Source: Isoetes taiwanensis (taxonomy: Eukaryota; Streptophyta; Lycopodiopsida; Isoetales; Isoetaceae). From it: a stretch of DNA of 64,000 nucleotides. Shown in pieces: positions 33,528 through 44,499 of the stretch (its first letter is position 1; every line of letters begins with the position of its first letter). The notes under the pieces were generated by a model. That model did not search any database and was not told where the DNA came from. It worked only from the letters and a program-made list of their open reading frames with translations. The position numbers and the translations under genes were made by a program. Location: the NCBI GenBank assembly GCA_021234155.1, contig JAJEKV010000077.1, forward strand, positions 5,050,314 through 5,114,313, written 5' to 3'.

Positions 33528-34075
33528 CATATAAAAATTAAATCCCCCAACACATAACAACCATTGACATTAACAACCAACACATAACTACCATTGACAT
33601 TAATTAACACAACCATTGGGTCCAACACATTATTAAAATCCCCTTTAAATCCCCTTTAGTTTGGGTGCATATTCACACGGGGGTGACGTAGGGCAGCGAG
33701 AGCCCTCATAATTGTATTTTGCACGTACGAAATCAACATATAGTATTCTGCTTGAAATCTTATAGTATTTTACGAATCTTGTTATACAGTATAGCAAATT
33801 TTGTACTTGCATATCCCACAAATGAGGAACTTTACATACGGTGTAGATTAAGGAATAAGGGGTGAATATGCCTATCCAACAGCTCTCGTTGCCCGGAGTC
33901 ACCTCCCGTGTGAATATGCACCCAAACCAAAGGGGGTTTAAGGGGGATTTTAATTTAAATGTGTTGGACCCAATGGTTGTGTTAATTAATGTCAATGGTA
34001 GTTATGTGTTGGTTGTTAATGTCAATGGTTGTTATGTGTTAAGGGGGATGTTAATAGTTTGTGTTTTTATATGTT
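33528..34075. mobile_element. Foldback element: long inverted repeat with about 180-bp loop
   Basis: The left arm (33528-33703) and right arm (33881-34075) are reverse complements over about 175-195 bases with few mismatches. Shared words include caaccattgggtccaacaca, caaccaacacataactacca and gggtgcatattcacacggg. Each arm contains internal repeats of a unit around acataacaaccattgacatt. The loop (33704-33880) has no coding content. A partly similar stretch at 34078-34283 repeats the loop-proximal words (gagagcc, ccaacaactctc, gtgaatattcaccc). No transposase was seen. Confidence 0.88.
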
Positions 34076-34289
34076 GAGGCGAGGTAGATCAGTGAGAGCC
34101 GCACTCAATACATATATAAAATCAACATATCATTAGCATATCTATTCCACGGCTTGTGGCAACATACCCAAGGATCGACATCTATAAGTTAAAACACAAA
34201 TACAACTCATAATCCAACAACTCTCTACGGTTGAAGCGACCCATTATATGTGAATATTCACCCAAACAGTAGGGGGTGACATTGTCTTA

Positions 34290-36068
34290 ATAGTTCTGTT
34301 GGAAAACAAAAAGTTGTTGGTAAGCTACCTTCACAATGTCATAAAAGTTGAGAGGCCGTTTCCATCAAGCTTGTGTAAGTAATGTAAGAAAAGGGTGAGA
34401 GGTCGTTTCCATCGAGCTTGTGTAGGCGCATGTGTGTTTTAAAGTTATTTGAGTGAGCACAATCTACATAGGAAAGGTTTCTCTGTTTGCAATTTTTGGA
34501 TATTCTCATCTGGATATTCTCATGCAAGGGAGCTACCTTTTCTGTAACACCTTTGCTATCTTCTTGCACATTGTACATGCCAAGGAACAATATCAACATT
34601 AACTACCTTGGCTATATCAACATTAACTAACTTGGCTACCGGGCAAGTGAAGAGATGTCTTTAAGGCTGGAAGGCGTTGCCACGTACGTACTGAAGGTGA
34701 TTGACCATTAGCTAGAAAATAAAATATTGAAAGATAGAGTGACAATGTCTATACAGAGAAGAGATGACTTGTGACATTCATTGCATTATGAAAGCACGCA
34801 ATATCTCATTTTTGTAGACGAAGATTACTTCACATTAGGGCTATGGTGGTGATGTGCCAACAAAGAATCTTCGAGCCAAGAAAATGGAATCAATTCAAAT
34901 TAATAAAATTGCCATGTGAATTCCATTAGAAATTTCTACTTCAGGCCAGAGGCCTAAAAAAGCTTTACTTAAAATATTTCCACATAGTTGGGGCCAAGAA
35001 ACCATTAAGCCATTATAAAAGTAGTCATGTGACCCCACCAACCACGTATATGCAGTAAATCCAGCGAAGCACGACCGTCCGATCCCATCTGCCACATCGG
35101 GGCCGTCTATGTGGGAGTAGGAATGGTCGGCCGGCATCTGCCGCTAAAGTCGGAAAATAGCAAAAAAGCTTTTATAGCAGTAGGATACAGCTGTCAATAA
35201 ACTAGTGTGCTTTATGCCACGTCAGCGTCCAAGGATGTGGTTCTTTTGCACGTCTATGCCGTATGACGCGACGTGCTTGTACCACCTTTCGTCCCAAACC
35301 AGAAGAACCCATGACGTGGCCAACCTGCCTCTACGTGGCGTACACGTCGGACTTTATTTCCTGCCTGGAACAGTCGATGCGAAAAAGATCCAACCGGGCA
35401 CTGGCGCCGGAGACTGGCTATGGCGCACATTTTCTACTAGCTGTTGGTTGTGGACTACCGCAGCTTCCTTTCCTACGTTTCTACCGAACAATGATTGCAG
35501 CATAGGCTTTCCTTAGCTCAGAAAATGGAGTAATGAAGTAAGCTTTTATACTAGGTACCTTATTCTTGCAGAAGAAGTTTGAGATTTGATAGAAGAGGCG
35601 TATAGTTGCAGATTTATCCTCTTATTATGTTGTTACTGTGTGTTTTAAGCTCAAATCTGAAGCAATGTCTCGAATAAGAATAAGTGGGCAATTGTTTCCT
35701 TCGAAATGCAGCTTTTATTTATCCGTTTGTGAATGCGGCTGAATTGCTAATGCTGGATCACAGTAAATAATGCCTTGCTTTAGAGCTTTTGCATCTCTGG
35801 GATTACAAAATGCACTCAATGCAGTCGAAATTGTGGTCTCTAAGGCATCTATCATTTTTAGTTTAGAAGATGCTTTTGGATCTCAGCACGACCGGATAGT
35901 AGTGGAATGCTGCAGGTGTATTAGCTCGACATTATGAAAGTAGAAAACTTCTGGTAGACCAGGAATCAAAGAATTCATAGAGGTCCTATGCAGGAAAGAT
36001 CTCGACGGATCTATTTGCGGCACGAGCTTAAGTTAAGCTCTTAGGTTAGTGCCCAGCTTCTCGTAGTG
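34290..36068. other. Intergenic region upstream of the GAUT gene
   Basis: A duplication of about 30 bases (gtcgtttccatcgagcttgtg and its variant) occurs at about 34352 and 34406. The part from about 35200 is less AT-rich and carries ACGT elements (listed separately). No other gene is supported. Confidence 0.45.
35219..35347 (+). promoter_or_regulatory. Cluster of six ACGT-core motifs upstream of the GAUT gene
   Basis: ACGT cores occur at 35219, 35250, 35271, 35314, 35333 and 35344. Four have bZIP-like contexts (gccacgtcagc, tgacgtggc, ctacgtggc and cacgtcg). ACGT cores bind plant bZIP and some bHLH factors. A TATA-like ttttatacta at about 35544 lies between the cluster and the start codon at 36069. 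Regulation of the gene by these sites is inferred. Confidence 0.55.
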
Positions 36069-38710
36069 ATGAAATCTCGCAAAGGATGTCCCCAACAAAG
36101 GGGGAAAAGTACCAAATATAGATTTCCAGTAGTTTGCTTGCTCATTGTCTCTGTGTTGGCTCCATTGGTTTTTCTCGGAAGAAAGGCTAGTAACTTCAAC
36201 CCGACTCTTGGTAAGCACCTTCGTTTCTTAGTTCCAGCAATTCTTCCAAAGTTCTTTCCAGCGAAAAATTGTAGCTCACTTACCATTTCTTATTTTGACT
36301 TGCTTTGGGTCTGGGAGCAGATCGAAGAGAGTTTTTGGAGGGTTTTCCTAGTGGTGTAAGTATTTTAAAAAAGTATTCATTTTACGTTTATATAGGTCCG
36401 CTCAAGTTTTTTTGATCTACAGAAACATGCAGAGAGTGGCAGGCTAAACGCATTTGACCAAATAGAGACCCTGTTTCCAAAGTCGGTAAGGCTTCTAAAT
36501 ATTGCACCTATTTTTTCCAACTATCAGAAGCCTTTGTAAGTCCTTTCATTTCTGGCAGGTTCTTGATGTGATCATCAAGCATTCAGAGGAATCTGAAGCT
36601 TCAGATTCAAATCTCCTAAGTGGAAACCCTGCTTGGTTACATCAGCCTACATTTGATCTGTTGGCGAACTCCACCAGTTTTTCGGTAGAATGAGTTTCTG
36701 AATAGCCTAAGCTTATCATAGAGATACAATTTCATCATCGCGCTCCATTACCCTGCAGGAAGATGGTGTTTTTGAAGATCACGGGCAAGTATTATATGGC
36801 GAAGAAGGGAGGACAGGGATGGTGGTCCAAGGTGCTAGGAGGGTAAGCGTCTCTACATGGAGCTTCTGCTTTAAAGGATTTCAACATAGCTCTGACTCTT
36901 TGTGGCCTTCATTTTAGGGCCTAAGACTAAGAAGAGAGAAAGAGAGACTGGCAGAACTCACTCAACAAGATGAAGAAGAAAGAGAGAGACTGGAAAGGGA
37001 AGCCTTTAAACGTGCCAAGGAAGTGGATGCTCCCATCATTGGCAAATATAGCATATGGAGGCGTGAAGACAGTGAAAACAGTGATTCTGTTGTTCGTCTT
37101 ATGAGAGATCAGCTGATCATGGCCAGAATATATCTGAGCATAGCAAAGGCCCATAATAATGCACCTCTTATGCGAGAACTGAAGCTTAAAATAAGGGAGA
37201 GCTTACGCGCTATGGGTGGAGCCACAATTGACAGTGATCTATCTCGAAGGTACAAATACTTATCTCAGAGACTTTTAAAACTTAGGCTTGTTCAGATAAT
37301 CTAAACTGGTGGTTGTTCATTTCATAGTGCACCTGAAAAGATTAGAGCCATGGGACTATTGTTGGCTAGGGCACGGGAGGAGCATTACGATTGTAATGCT
37401 ATAGTCAGAAAATTGCGTGCAATGCTACAGACAGCTGAAGAATATGGTAGAACATTGAAGAAGAGAAGCACTTTCCTAAGTCAATTGGCTGCTAAAACTA
37501 TTCCAAAAGGATTGCACTGCTTATCTCTTCGACTGAATGTGGATTACTATAATCTTGATGAGGAGCAGCAAGAATTTCCAGGGCAAGATAAGCTAGAGGA
37601 TCCTAGCCTGTACCATTATGCTTTGTTCTCAGATAACGTCCTTGCAACCTCAGTGGTCGTTAATTCCACGGTTCTTCATGCACGGGTATGTTTGAATACT
37701 GCTGCTTTGTCCATCAGTATGGTAATGCTAATTCAAGTACCTGCTTTTTCAGGAGCCTGAAAAGCACGTATTCCATCTGGTAACGGACAAATTAAATTAT
37801 GGAGCCATGAAGATGTGGTTCTTGGCCAATCCACCAAGAAATGCTACAATCCATGTTCAAAATATTGATGACTTCAAGTGGTTGAATTCTTCATATTGTC
37901 CAGTGCTTCGGCAGCTGGAATCTGCTGCCATGAAGGAATACTATTTTAAACCTGACCAACCTACATCGTTGTCTTCTGGAACAACAAATCTGAAATATAG
38001 AAACCCAAAGTACCTTTCAATGTTGAACCATCTCAGATTTTACCTTCCACAGATTTATCCCAAGCTAGATAAGCTTTTATTTCTAGATGATGATATAGTG
38101 GTTCAGAAGGATCTTACAGCACTCTGGAAAATAGACCTGCAAGGAAAAGTAAATGGAGCTGTCGAAACTTGTGGAGCAAGTTTTCATCGTTTTGATAAGT
38201 ACCTAAACTTTTCAAATCCACACATTGCAAGAAACTTTGATCCAAATGCTTGTGGATGGGCTTATGGGATGAACGTATTCGACCTCAAAGAATGGAAAAG
38301 GCAGGACATAACTGGTATCTATCATAGATGGCAGAACATGGTAAGTCATACATCATGGCTAATGCATGCAGATTATATTATCCTTCTGTTTTCCTCTTCC
38401 AATATTTAAAATTCTTTATCCATGTTCTTTACAGAATGAAGAAAGACTTTTGTGGAAACTGGGCACTTTACCACCTGGGCTCATCACATTCTATAACCTC
38501 ACATATCCTTTGGATAAAACGTGGCATGTGTTGGGGTTGGGATATAACCCAGGAATAGACAAGTCTGAAATCGACGAAGCTGCAGTCATCCATTACAATG
38601 GCAATCTGAAGCCGTGGCTAGATATAGGTCTAGCCAGATTCAAGTACTTCTGGGCTAAATATGTGAAATATGACCATCCTGCTTTACAACAATGCAACAT
38701 AGTTCACTAA
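36069..38710 (+). CDS. GAUT1: GAUT1-like alpha-1,4-galacturonosyltransferase (GT8), nine exons
   Basis: Nine exons join in phase: 36069-36210, 36321-36355, 36396-36485, 36559-36684, 36759-36842, 36918-37249, 37328-37685, 37753-38340 and 38435-38710, all with GT/AG borders. They give 676 residues, near the length of GAUT1. A short basic N-terminus and one hydrophobic segment (FPVVCLLIVSVLAPLVFLG) make a type II Golgi anchor. Exon 6 has KYSIWRRED. Exon 8 has the GT8 DxD region (KLLFLDDDIVVQKDL) and SFHRFDKYLNFSNPHIARNF; exon 9 has the HYNGNLKPW motif. GAUT1 adds galacturonic acid from UDP-GalA to homogalacturonan, in a complex with GAUT7. No lesion is visible. GAUT1 is preferred over GAUT4 because of the YSIWRRE and SSYCPVLRQLESAAM stretches. 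Confidence 0.93.
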
Positions 38711-39341
38711 TTCTGCATCAGGATGTTAACACTCTTTTTGCTTCGATTGGATCTGGTATCCAGTGGGGTTAAGCACATGCAAAAGCCTATTTTGATGGCT
38801 GAAAAGAGATCGATACGCCATACCTGGATCTGAGCATTTTCTTCTGCATGATTTCAGATTCGCCCCACAAATTCAATGCGAAGATACCGTTCCAAGTCAA
38901 TGTCATATATGTATTTCTATTGTAACTCCCAGGTATTGATAAATTTTGTCTCTGCGTTTGGTAAGGCATTGATTCAGGATTCCAGGAGATTGCTGAGCAT
39001 TTTTTATGAAGACGTGGGAGAAGCTGTAACAGGCAGCCTAGTTGCCGATTAGATTTATTGCGTGCGGGAGACACGATCATTCTCCTCTCATTTTTGTATA
39101 TATACACATGGGTAACAGATGCATGTGGTGTAATAAACAATTGTTACAGACCTATAGAAGTCTGTATTTTTCATCGGTATTGTTTGAAGAGGATAATTGC
39201 GAATGTGCTATCCTATTAAAATAATGCAAGCATTCTATACGGTTCTTTGAACCTTGTTTTGTTGGGGAATGCGCTGGCTTTGAAATGACCTAAAGTTGTA
39301 CAGAGCCTAAGACTAAAAAAAATATATGCATTAAAAAAGGC
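38711..39341 (+). other. GAUT gene 3' UTR and downstream region
   Basis: No coding. Candidate polyadenylation signals include aataaa at about 39132 and an AT-rich stretch near 39215; the exact end cannot be fixed. Confidence 0.4.
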
Positions 39342-39420
39342 TTTTTTTTTTTTTTTTTTGGAAGGCTTGTGAAAAAGGAAGCCAACCTTATATGTATTAA
39401 TTTTTTTCATCTAGAAGCAT
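39342..39420 (-). mobile_element. Retroposon 3' end (T run) fragment
   Basis: An 18-base T run (39342-39359) precedes ggaaggcttgtgaaaaaggaagcc, which resembles the 3' terminus of the LINE family at 4295. Only a short stub is apparent. Confidence 0.35.
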
Positions 39421-39966
39421 ATTCTCCCACTTGTTCCTCGTAGAAATGTTTATGAATATCGAGAATAATGCCCAATCTCTTGGGTAAAATAAAACCATGA
39501 CTTTGGTCTTTACCAATGTAGTCTTTGCAGCCAATCTTCCTGGGTATATTAAAACCAATGTAGTCTCTACAACCATGTTTGCTGATCCTTCCAAACCATT
39601 AGATCCAATTGGCCAAACTACAAATACCAACAAAAGATGATTGACATTATGTGTCAGGTGGGATCAGTTAAGGGCTCTCCAAGCTTTCCCAAACTTTAAT
39701 TCCAACTCTGTTTTTGAACCTGCAGGCTTGGATAGAAAACATTTCTCGAACCTCAAACCTCATTATTATTAACTATTGAACTGTTAGGCTATTAGGCAGG
39801 TAATTATGAATGCAATCATCTCTACATTCACTCCCACTACCTGAAATGCACGACCTCCTTTAAAAGAAACCTTTAGTTGAGCACACAATATCCGGAGGGT
39901 GATTTTAAAATTGTATTGATGCAAATTTCACTAGAACTCATGAGCAAAACTCAACATTCCCTCATG

Positions 39967-40260
39967 TTTTTTTTTTTTTTTGGACGCCATTTTATTCATC
40001 ATCACATCATGAGTACATTCTATATCACTTTATTCTACATATCACATGGAACCCAATCCACTACCTAGGCATGATATGCTAGGAGTTGCTTTGCGTGTGA
40101 TCATCGAGTACATATGGCAAGTTTAAGGTCTCTACCACAAGCTGGTTAGTCATACTTGAACCCTGACCTCGGGGCAATGGATTTTTAAGGTCCCCAATAC
40201 TAGGCCGATATTGACCAGTTTTGAACAAATGACCTCAGGTGTGGCGGCTTAAGGTCCTGC
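39967..40260 (-). mobile_element. SINE-like or LINE-tail retroposon
   Basis: A 17-base T run (39967-39983) marks an A tail on the minus strand. About 280 bp to the right, the minus strand carries gggttcaagtat, which resembles a pol III B box. No certain A box or target-site duplication is seen, so SINE identity is only suggested. Confidence 0.35.
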
Positions 40261-40879
40261 CACATTCCTTCAAGTTTTGGCAAAGAATTTTATCAAACTT
40301 GGCTGTCAGAACTGTCTGTCATGAAGAATATTTCAGAAACATAGCAAAGGTAAGAACTTTCATTTCATTGGATGATTCTTATTTTCTAGAGCAAGAATAT
40401 GTTAGAAATATAACATGCAAGGAAGAGAGAGATGCAGCAAGACAGAGAGAGAGAAAACAAGTTAATTCAAAAGTGAATGATAATATTCATGAAGAGAGCA
40501 TGCTCTTATATACAATGAGGGCTAAAGGCAAAAGCCCTTTTAGCTCCTTGAGCCAATAATAGACAAAGGACAAAGGTTGCATACGTATAAAAATATAACA
40601 CGTTCCAACGTCACCCATGCAGCCTTGGTTTTTTTGTAAAATAAATAAGTAGCATGTATCTTCAAGGATGAGCTCAAATGTGCAATGTATGATGTATGTC
40701 CCCCCTGCAGAGTTTCTCTAGCTCGAGTAAAAAAAACCTTTTGTGGGAATCAAAAAGGAAAAACCCGAGCACCACAAGAGAAGGAGTCTATTAGCGTCAT
40801 CAGAATGTCAGCAGAACATTAAAAAATGTACATATGACCTCATTGATGACATTTCTTACCTATAGCCTCAATTTTAGAT

Positions 40880-41005
40880 GTTGCTATTAGCACCAATTTT
40901 AATGTCACCAGTTGTCACATATAGCATCAATGTTAGTGTCAGTGCCCACTAGTGACATTATAGGTATTGTTATTAGCATCAAATATAGTGTCAGTAGTTG
41001 TTACA
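40880..41005. repeat. Dispersed repeat (tagtgtcag family), copy 1
   Basis: Contains tgcccactagtgacattata, ttattagcatcaaatatagt and cagtagttgttacatat. Relatives occur at 51760-51870 and 52350-52430, and more distantly at 10530-10720. Within it, tgtcagtg and cactagtgaca are roughly inverted. Confidence 0.7.
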
Positions 41006-42489
41006 TATCCTATTGTTTAAATTTGGTTTTTTTGGGGTTCCGAAAACTTTTTGGAATTTTTGTTTAATTTGATTTCCTAAGGTTTTGAGGATTTTGGCGG
41101 CCTCAAATAATTCTGATTTGCCAAAAATCGAGAAATTTTGTTGGCCTTGATTTGGGGTTTACAATTTTGCCCCTTTCTGATTTCGACGCTTCTAATCCGG
41201 CATGCATGCATGTGCGGCGATGAAGGGCATGGAGGACGGGTGGAGCTAGAAGGGATAGAAGGTTTCAGAGCCTTTTCATCTGTTGGAAAGGTCGGATGAT
41301 CGCTTAAGCAGTCTATGGAGGCCGGCTTATCGACAGTTGCTTATCCAGCATTAAAGTATCTAACTTCTTCTAATTTCTTCTTTTTTGTTTCAATTTTTTC
41401 ATCGAAACTCTCATGCGAATTTTTTCACCAGTTTTGGAGCTCATCTAATAAATGGCCTTCCGGTATAGGTTTGGGTTTTTGCTGCAGACACTTGCAATAT
41501 CTCTCAACCAGATTTAGTGCAATACAAGATCTGTTGGTGCAGGGCTTTGTATAAGTACTTGGGGCTTCACAACAAGTATGTTCTGATGGTTTACTTGGTT
41601 GCTCACTTTCATTTATGGAATTTCATTTCAGGAGAAGGTTTGCAGATGCATCATTTCCAAAGTATGCCATGGAGCTTTCCTTTTGTGTTTAAGCGAATCA
41701 CCTCTCCGTCGTTAGGTAGTAGGATCTAGAAATTGCTCTTAGATTTAGAAATGTTTTTGTGGGCTGTCTTGGCATCTTCCGTGTTGCATTGCTCTTTGTC
41801 CAGGTTTTGTGTTTGATATATTTGTAATGGTTATCTTACTTTCTTTTATCTTTCATCAGGTATCTACAAAGAAGCTTCTGAATTCTTCTTGAAGGAAATG
41901 GATTTCGTATCATTCTCTTTCTATAGATCCTCTTTTGCATAGATGCATCAAGAGGTAATGCATGAATTTTCTTGCTTTCTCACGTTATTATATTAATTCA
42001 TTGTCAAATTCATTAATACTTGCTAGATTTTAGTTCTCCAGTTCAAATGCTTCTTTGTGCTCTAACATCATTGCGCTTTATCCCGAGGTTGTAATGCTCA
42101 TCATTGATTGATGGAGATAGATAGCAACATTTTAATTACATCCAGCTCTGCAAAATATGAGGGCTTTGCTTTCGATTGCCAAGGCTACAACGCTACGAGA
42201 CCCCTTAGCTATAACTATTGGCCTAATGATTAGGTTTTGGATTGGAAATGCTCATCTTATGGTAGACTTTACTACAAATACAGTAGAACAGAGCTGTAGA
42301 TGCCTGCCAGTTATATTCTATCTAATAAGGTAATTAGCATTATACATCCAACTATTAGAAGTTGCAAGCCCACCTGAGGATGATGCACCTAAATACGTAA
42401 TGGTGGACATGTCGTTTGCCTATTGCCTATATTACATTCTCTCCGATGTCTTCCATGTAATTACAACCTGTCTATTTATTTTATGCAGA

Positions 42490-42713
42490 TTTGTTGTATA
42501 CAGAATAGATTAACACATTGCACATTTCTTATTAGCTTTATTGGCTATTTTTGATAGCTTTATTGTGTCCACCTGGTATATCAGGCATACAAACACACAT
42601 GTTTGTTGTATACAGAATAGATTAACATATTGCACATTTCTTATTAGCTTTATTGGCTACTTCTGATAGCTTTATTGTGTCTGCCTGGTACATCAGGCAT
42701 TTATTGGTACATC
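42490..42713. repeat. Tandem duplication, 112-bp period
   Basis: tttgttgtatacagaataga starts at 42490 and again at 42602; the copies match through to tcaggca. A further small duplication (ggtacatcaggcatttat) sits at its right end. Confidence 0.9.
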
Positions 42714-44499
42714 AGGCATTTATAGTGGCAGTGGTTGAGAATGCTTTACATTCAAATTTCTGTCTTAGCAGAGCTATGCACTTATAGTATATCCTTGGTT
42801 AGTGCTACTACTTTCTAGAAGTCTGCATAATGGGAGCTCTAGAAGGAAACATGAATGTACAAGGAGAACAACAATTGTTTTTTAGACACTACATCTTTAC
42901 ATGTGAAGCTCTCTTTCACATGAGAGTTATTGGTTTCGAACCCCTATAATGAGGGCTGGTTGAAAGAAAGACCTTTATTCTAGGGCCTGCTAGCTTCCCT
43001 TCAACAAAATCCCTCTCTGCTAAAATTACTGACCCCTCTCTTGCTCCTTCTGCCCTGGCTGTCTTGCAATCTTGAACATGATGCCAGAAAGGTTGATGAA
43101 TGTATGTTCCTAGCCATAGTCATTACATCTAAGGTGGCCCCAACACCTTATCTATTCAAGAAAGTTTAATGACGAATTCTGGTGCTTTTGCCAGGCCACC
43201 ACTTTCTTATAGGTACATGCTTTTTATTCGTTTTGTGACAGGATGATGTCTAGGTTATAAATGATTTTTGGACCTTCAAAAAATGATGATGTTCATCTTT
43301 GAAGCATTTCCACATGCTTGCAAGTCTATTGTTGGAGCTTCCCATACCAATCAACTCATATTGCAACGCCCTTCTTTCTTGAAGTTTATAAGCATCAGAA
43401 CAATCAGGTAATTATGGAGCTTATTGTTAAATCTCCTTTTCCATTTTTTAATAGAAGGCTAATAAATGTGTGCATTTGAAAGTTCCTTTCTTTTATCATG
43501 CATGTTTGAGGTAAAAAAACTCCAAGTGGTTTTCTCTTTAGCACAAAATTGCAGTTTGATGCATCTATATTCGCTACATAGTCTATTGCAATTAAATTCC
43601 ATCTTTCTCTTTACAGATAGATATCTATCTATCTATTTTTACTGATAAGCTTTGATTCCATTCTGTATTTATACAGCACCTGGAAGATGGCCTTCGCCTA
43701 GTGCACTCTGAAAGGCAGAAGAATAAGAAGAGTTTTGCTGACATGCAGGCCCGCATAGATTCCTTGTACCTTATACATGGAAACCATGACAGGGACAAAC
43801 AGCGTGTTGAGCGCGGGGAGACAATGGTAACCATCTCCGCCTTGATCGGAGGTGAGGAGGCTGCACTTTGTGATCTTGAAAAGTCCAGTCGCTTTTTGAG
43901 AGCCGGTCCTGATTGAGAGCCCTTCAAAGTAGGGTCGAGACCACCAGTGGCCTCATACATAAAGAACCCTATCTTTGGACTCTCGCTGCGGTAGAACATA
44001 GCTCCATACGACCCAAGATCCCGAAGATCACGAGAATTTGAGAGCAGCCATTCTTGAACAAGGCAAAGGGCCTCAATCTGGACGGCTCATGAACGGTGGC
44101 GGTGCATCGTGAATTGACAAAGGCGACCCAACAATTTCAGCGAAATTCAGCTCAAACCGGGGAAGGAGACCATTATACGTGATTACGCCAAAGTCACCAA
44201 GGTGTCGGTGGGGCGTGGTCTCTCTTTTAAAGCCGCTCCATTACCTGCCAGCCCAGCATTAGGCCACAACCTATGCCACGATTCGACCGACAAACAACTC
44301 TGTTGTCGCGGGCGGGGATTGATTTAAGTCGAGGCTCCAAAAGGTAGAGGCGGAGAAACACAATGTGGTGTGCGGCTGGCGGAGAGGACCTGTCAACCCG
44401 GCTCAATCTTGATTCTTGCTTTCGAATGAGCATTCCCATCGCGGTAAAACATTATTAGAGTGAAGACATGTAGGCGTTGACACGAACCCATACGGGTAG

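Larger units (their letters stand above)
40261..43680. other. AT-rich region without a supported gene
   Basis: Holds a copy of the tagtgtcag/ttattagcatcaaatata repeat (40880-41005), the inverted relative of 28150-28285 (41030-41170), a locally GC-rich leader (41200-41340) and the tandem duplication at 42490. No protein family was recognised. Confidence 0.4.

Noticed and set aside
40080-40250. tRNA gene
   Set aside because: Only a B-box-like word on the minus strand; no cloverleaf could be drawn.
43616-43640. Microsatellite (atct/gata)
   Set aside because: Only a few units of gatagatatctatctatcta; too short to be notable.
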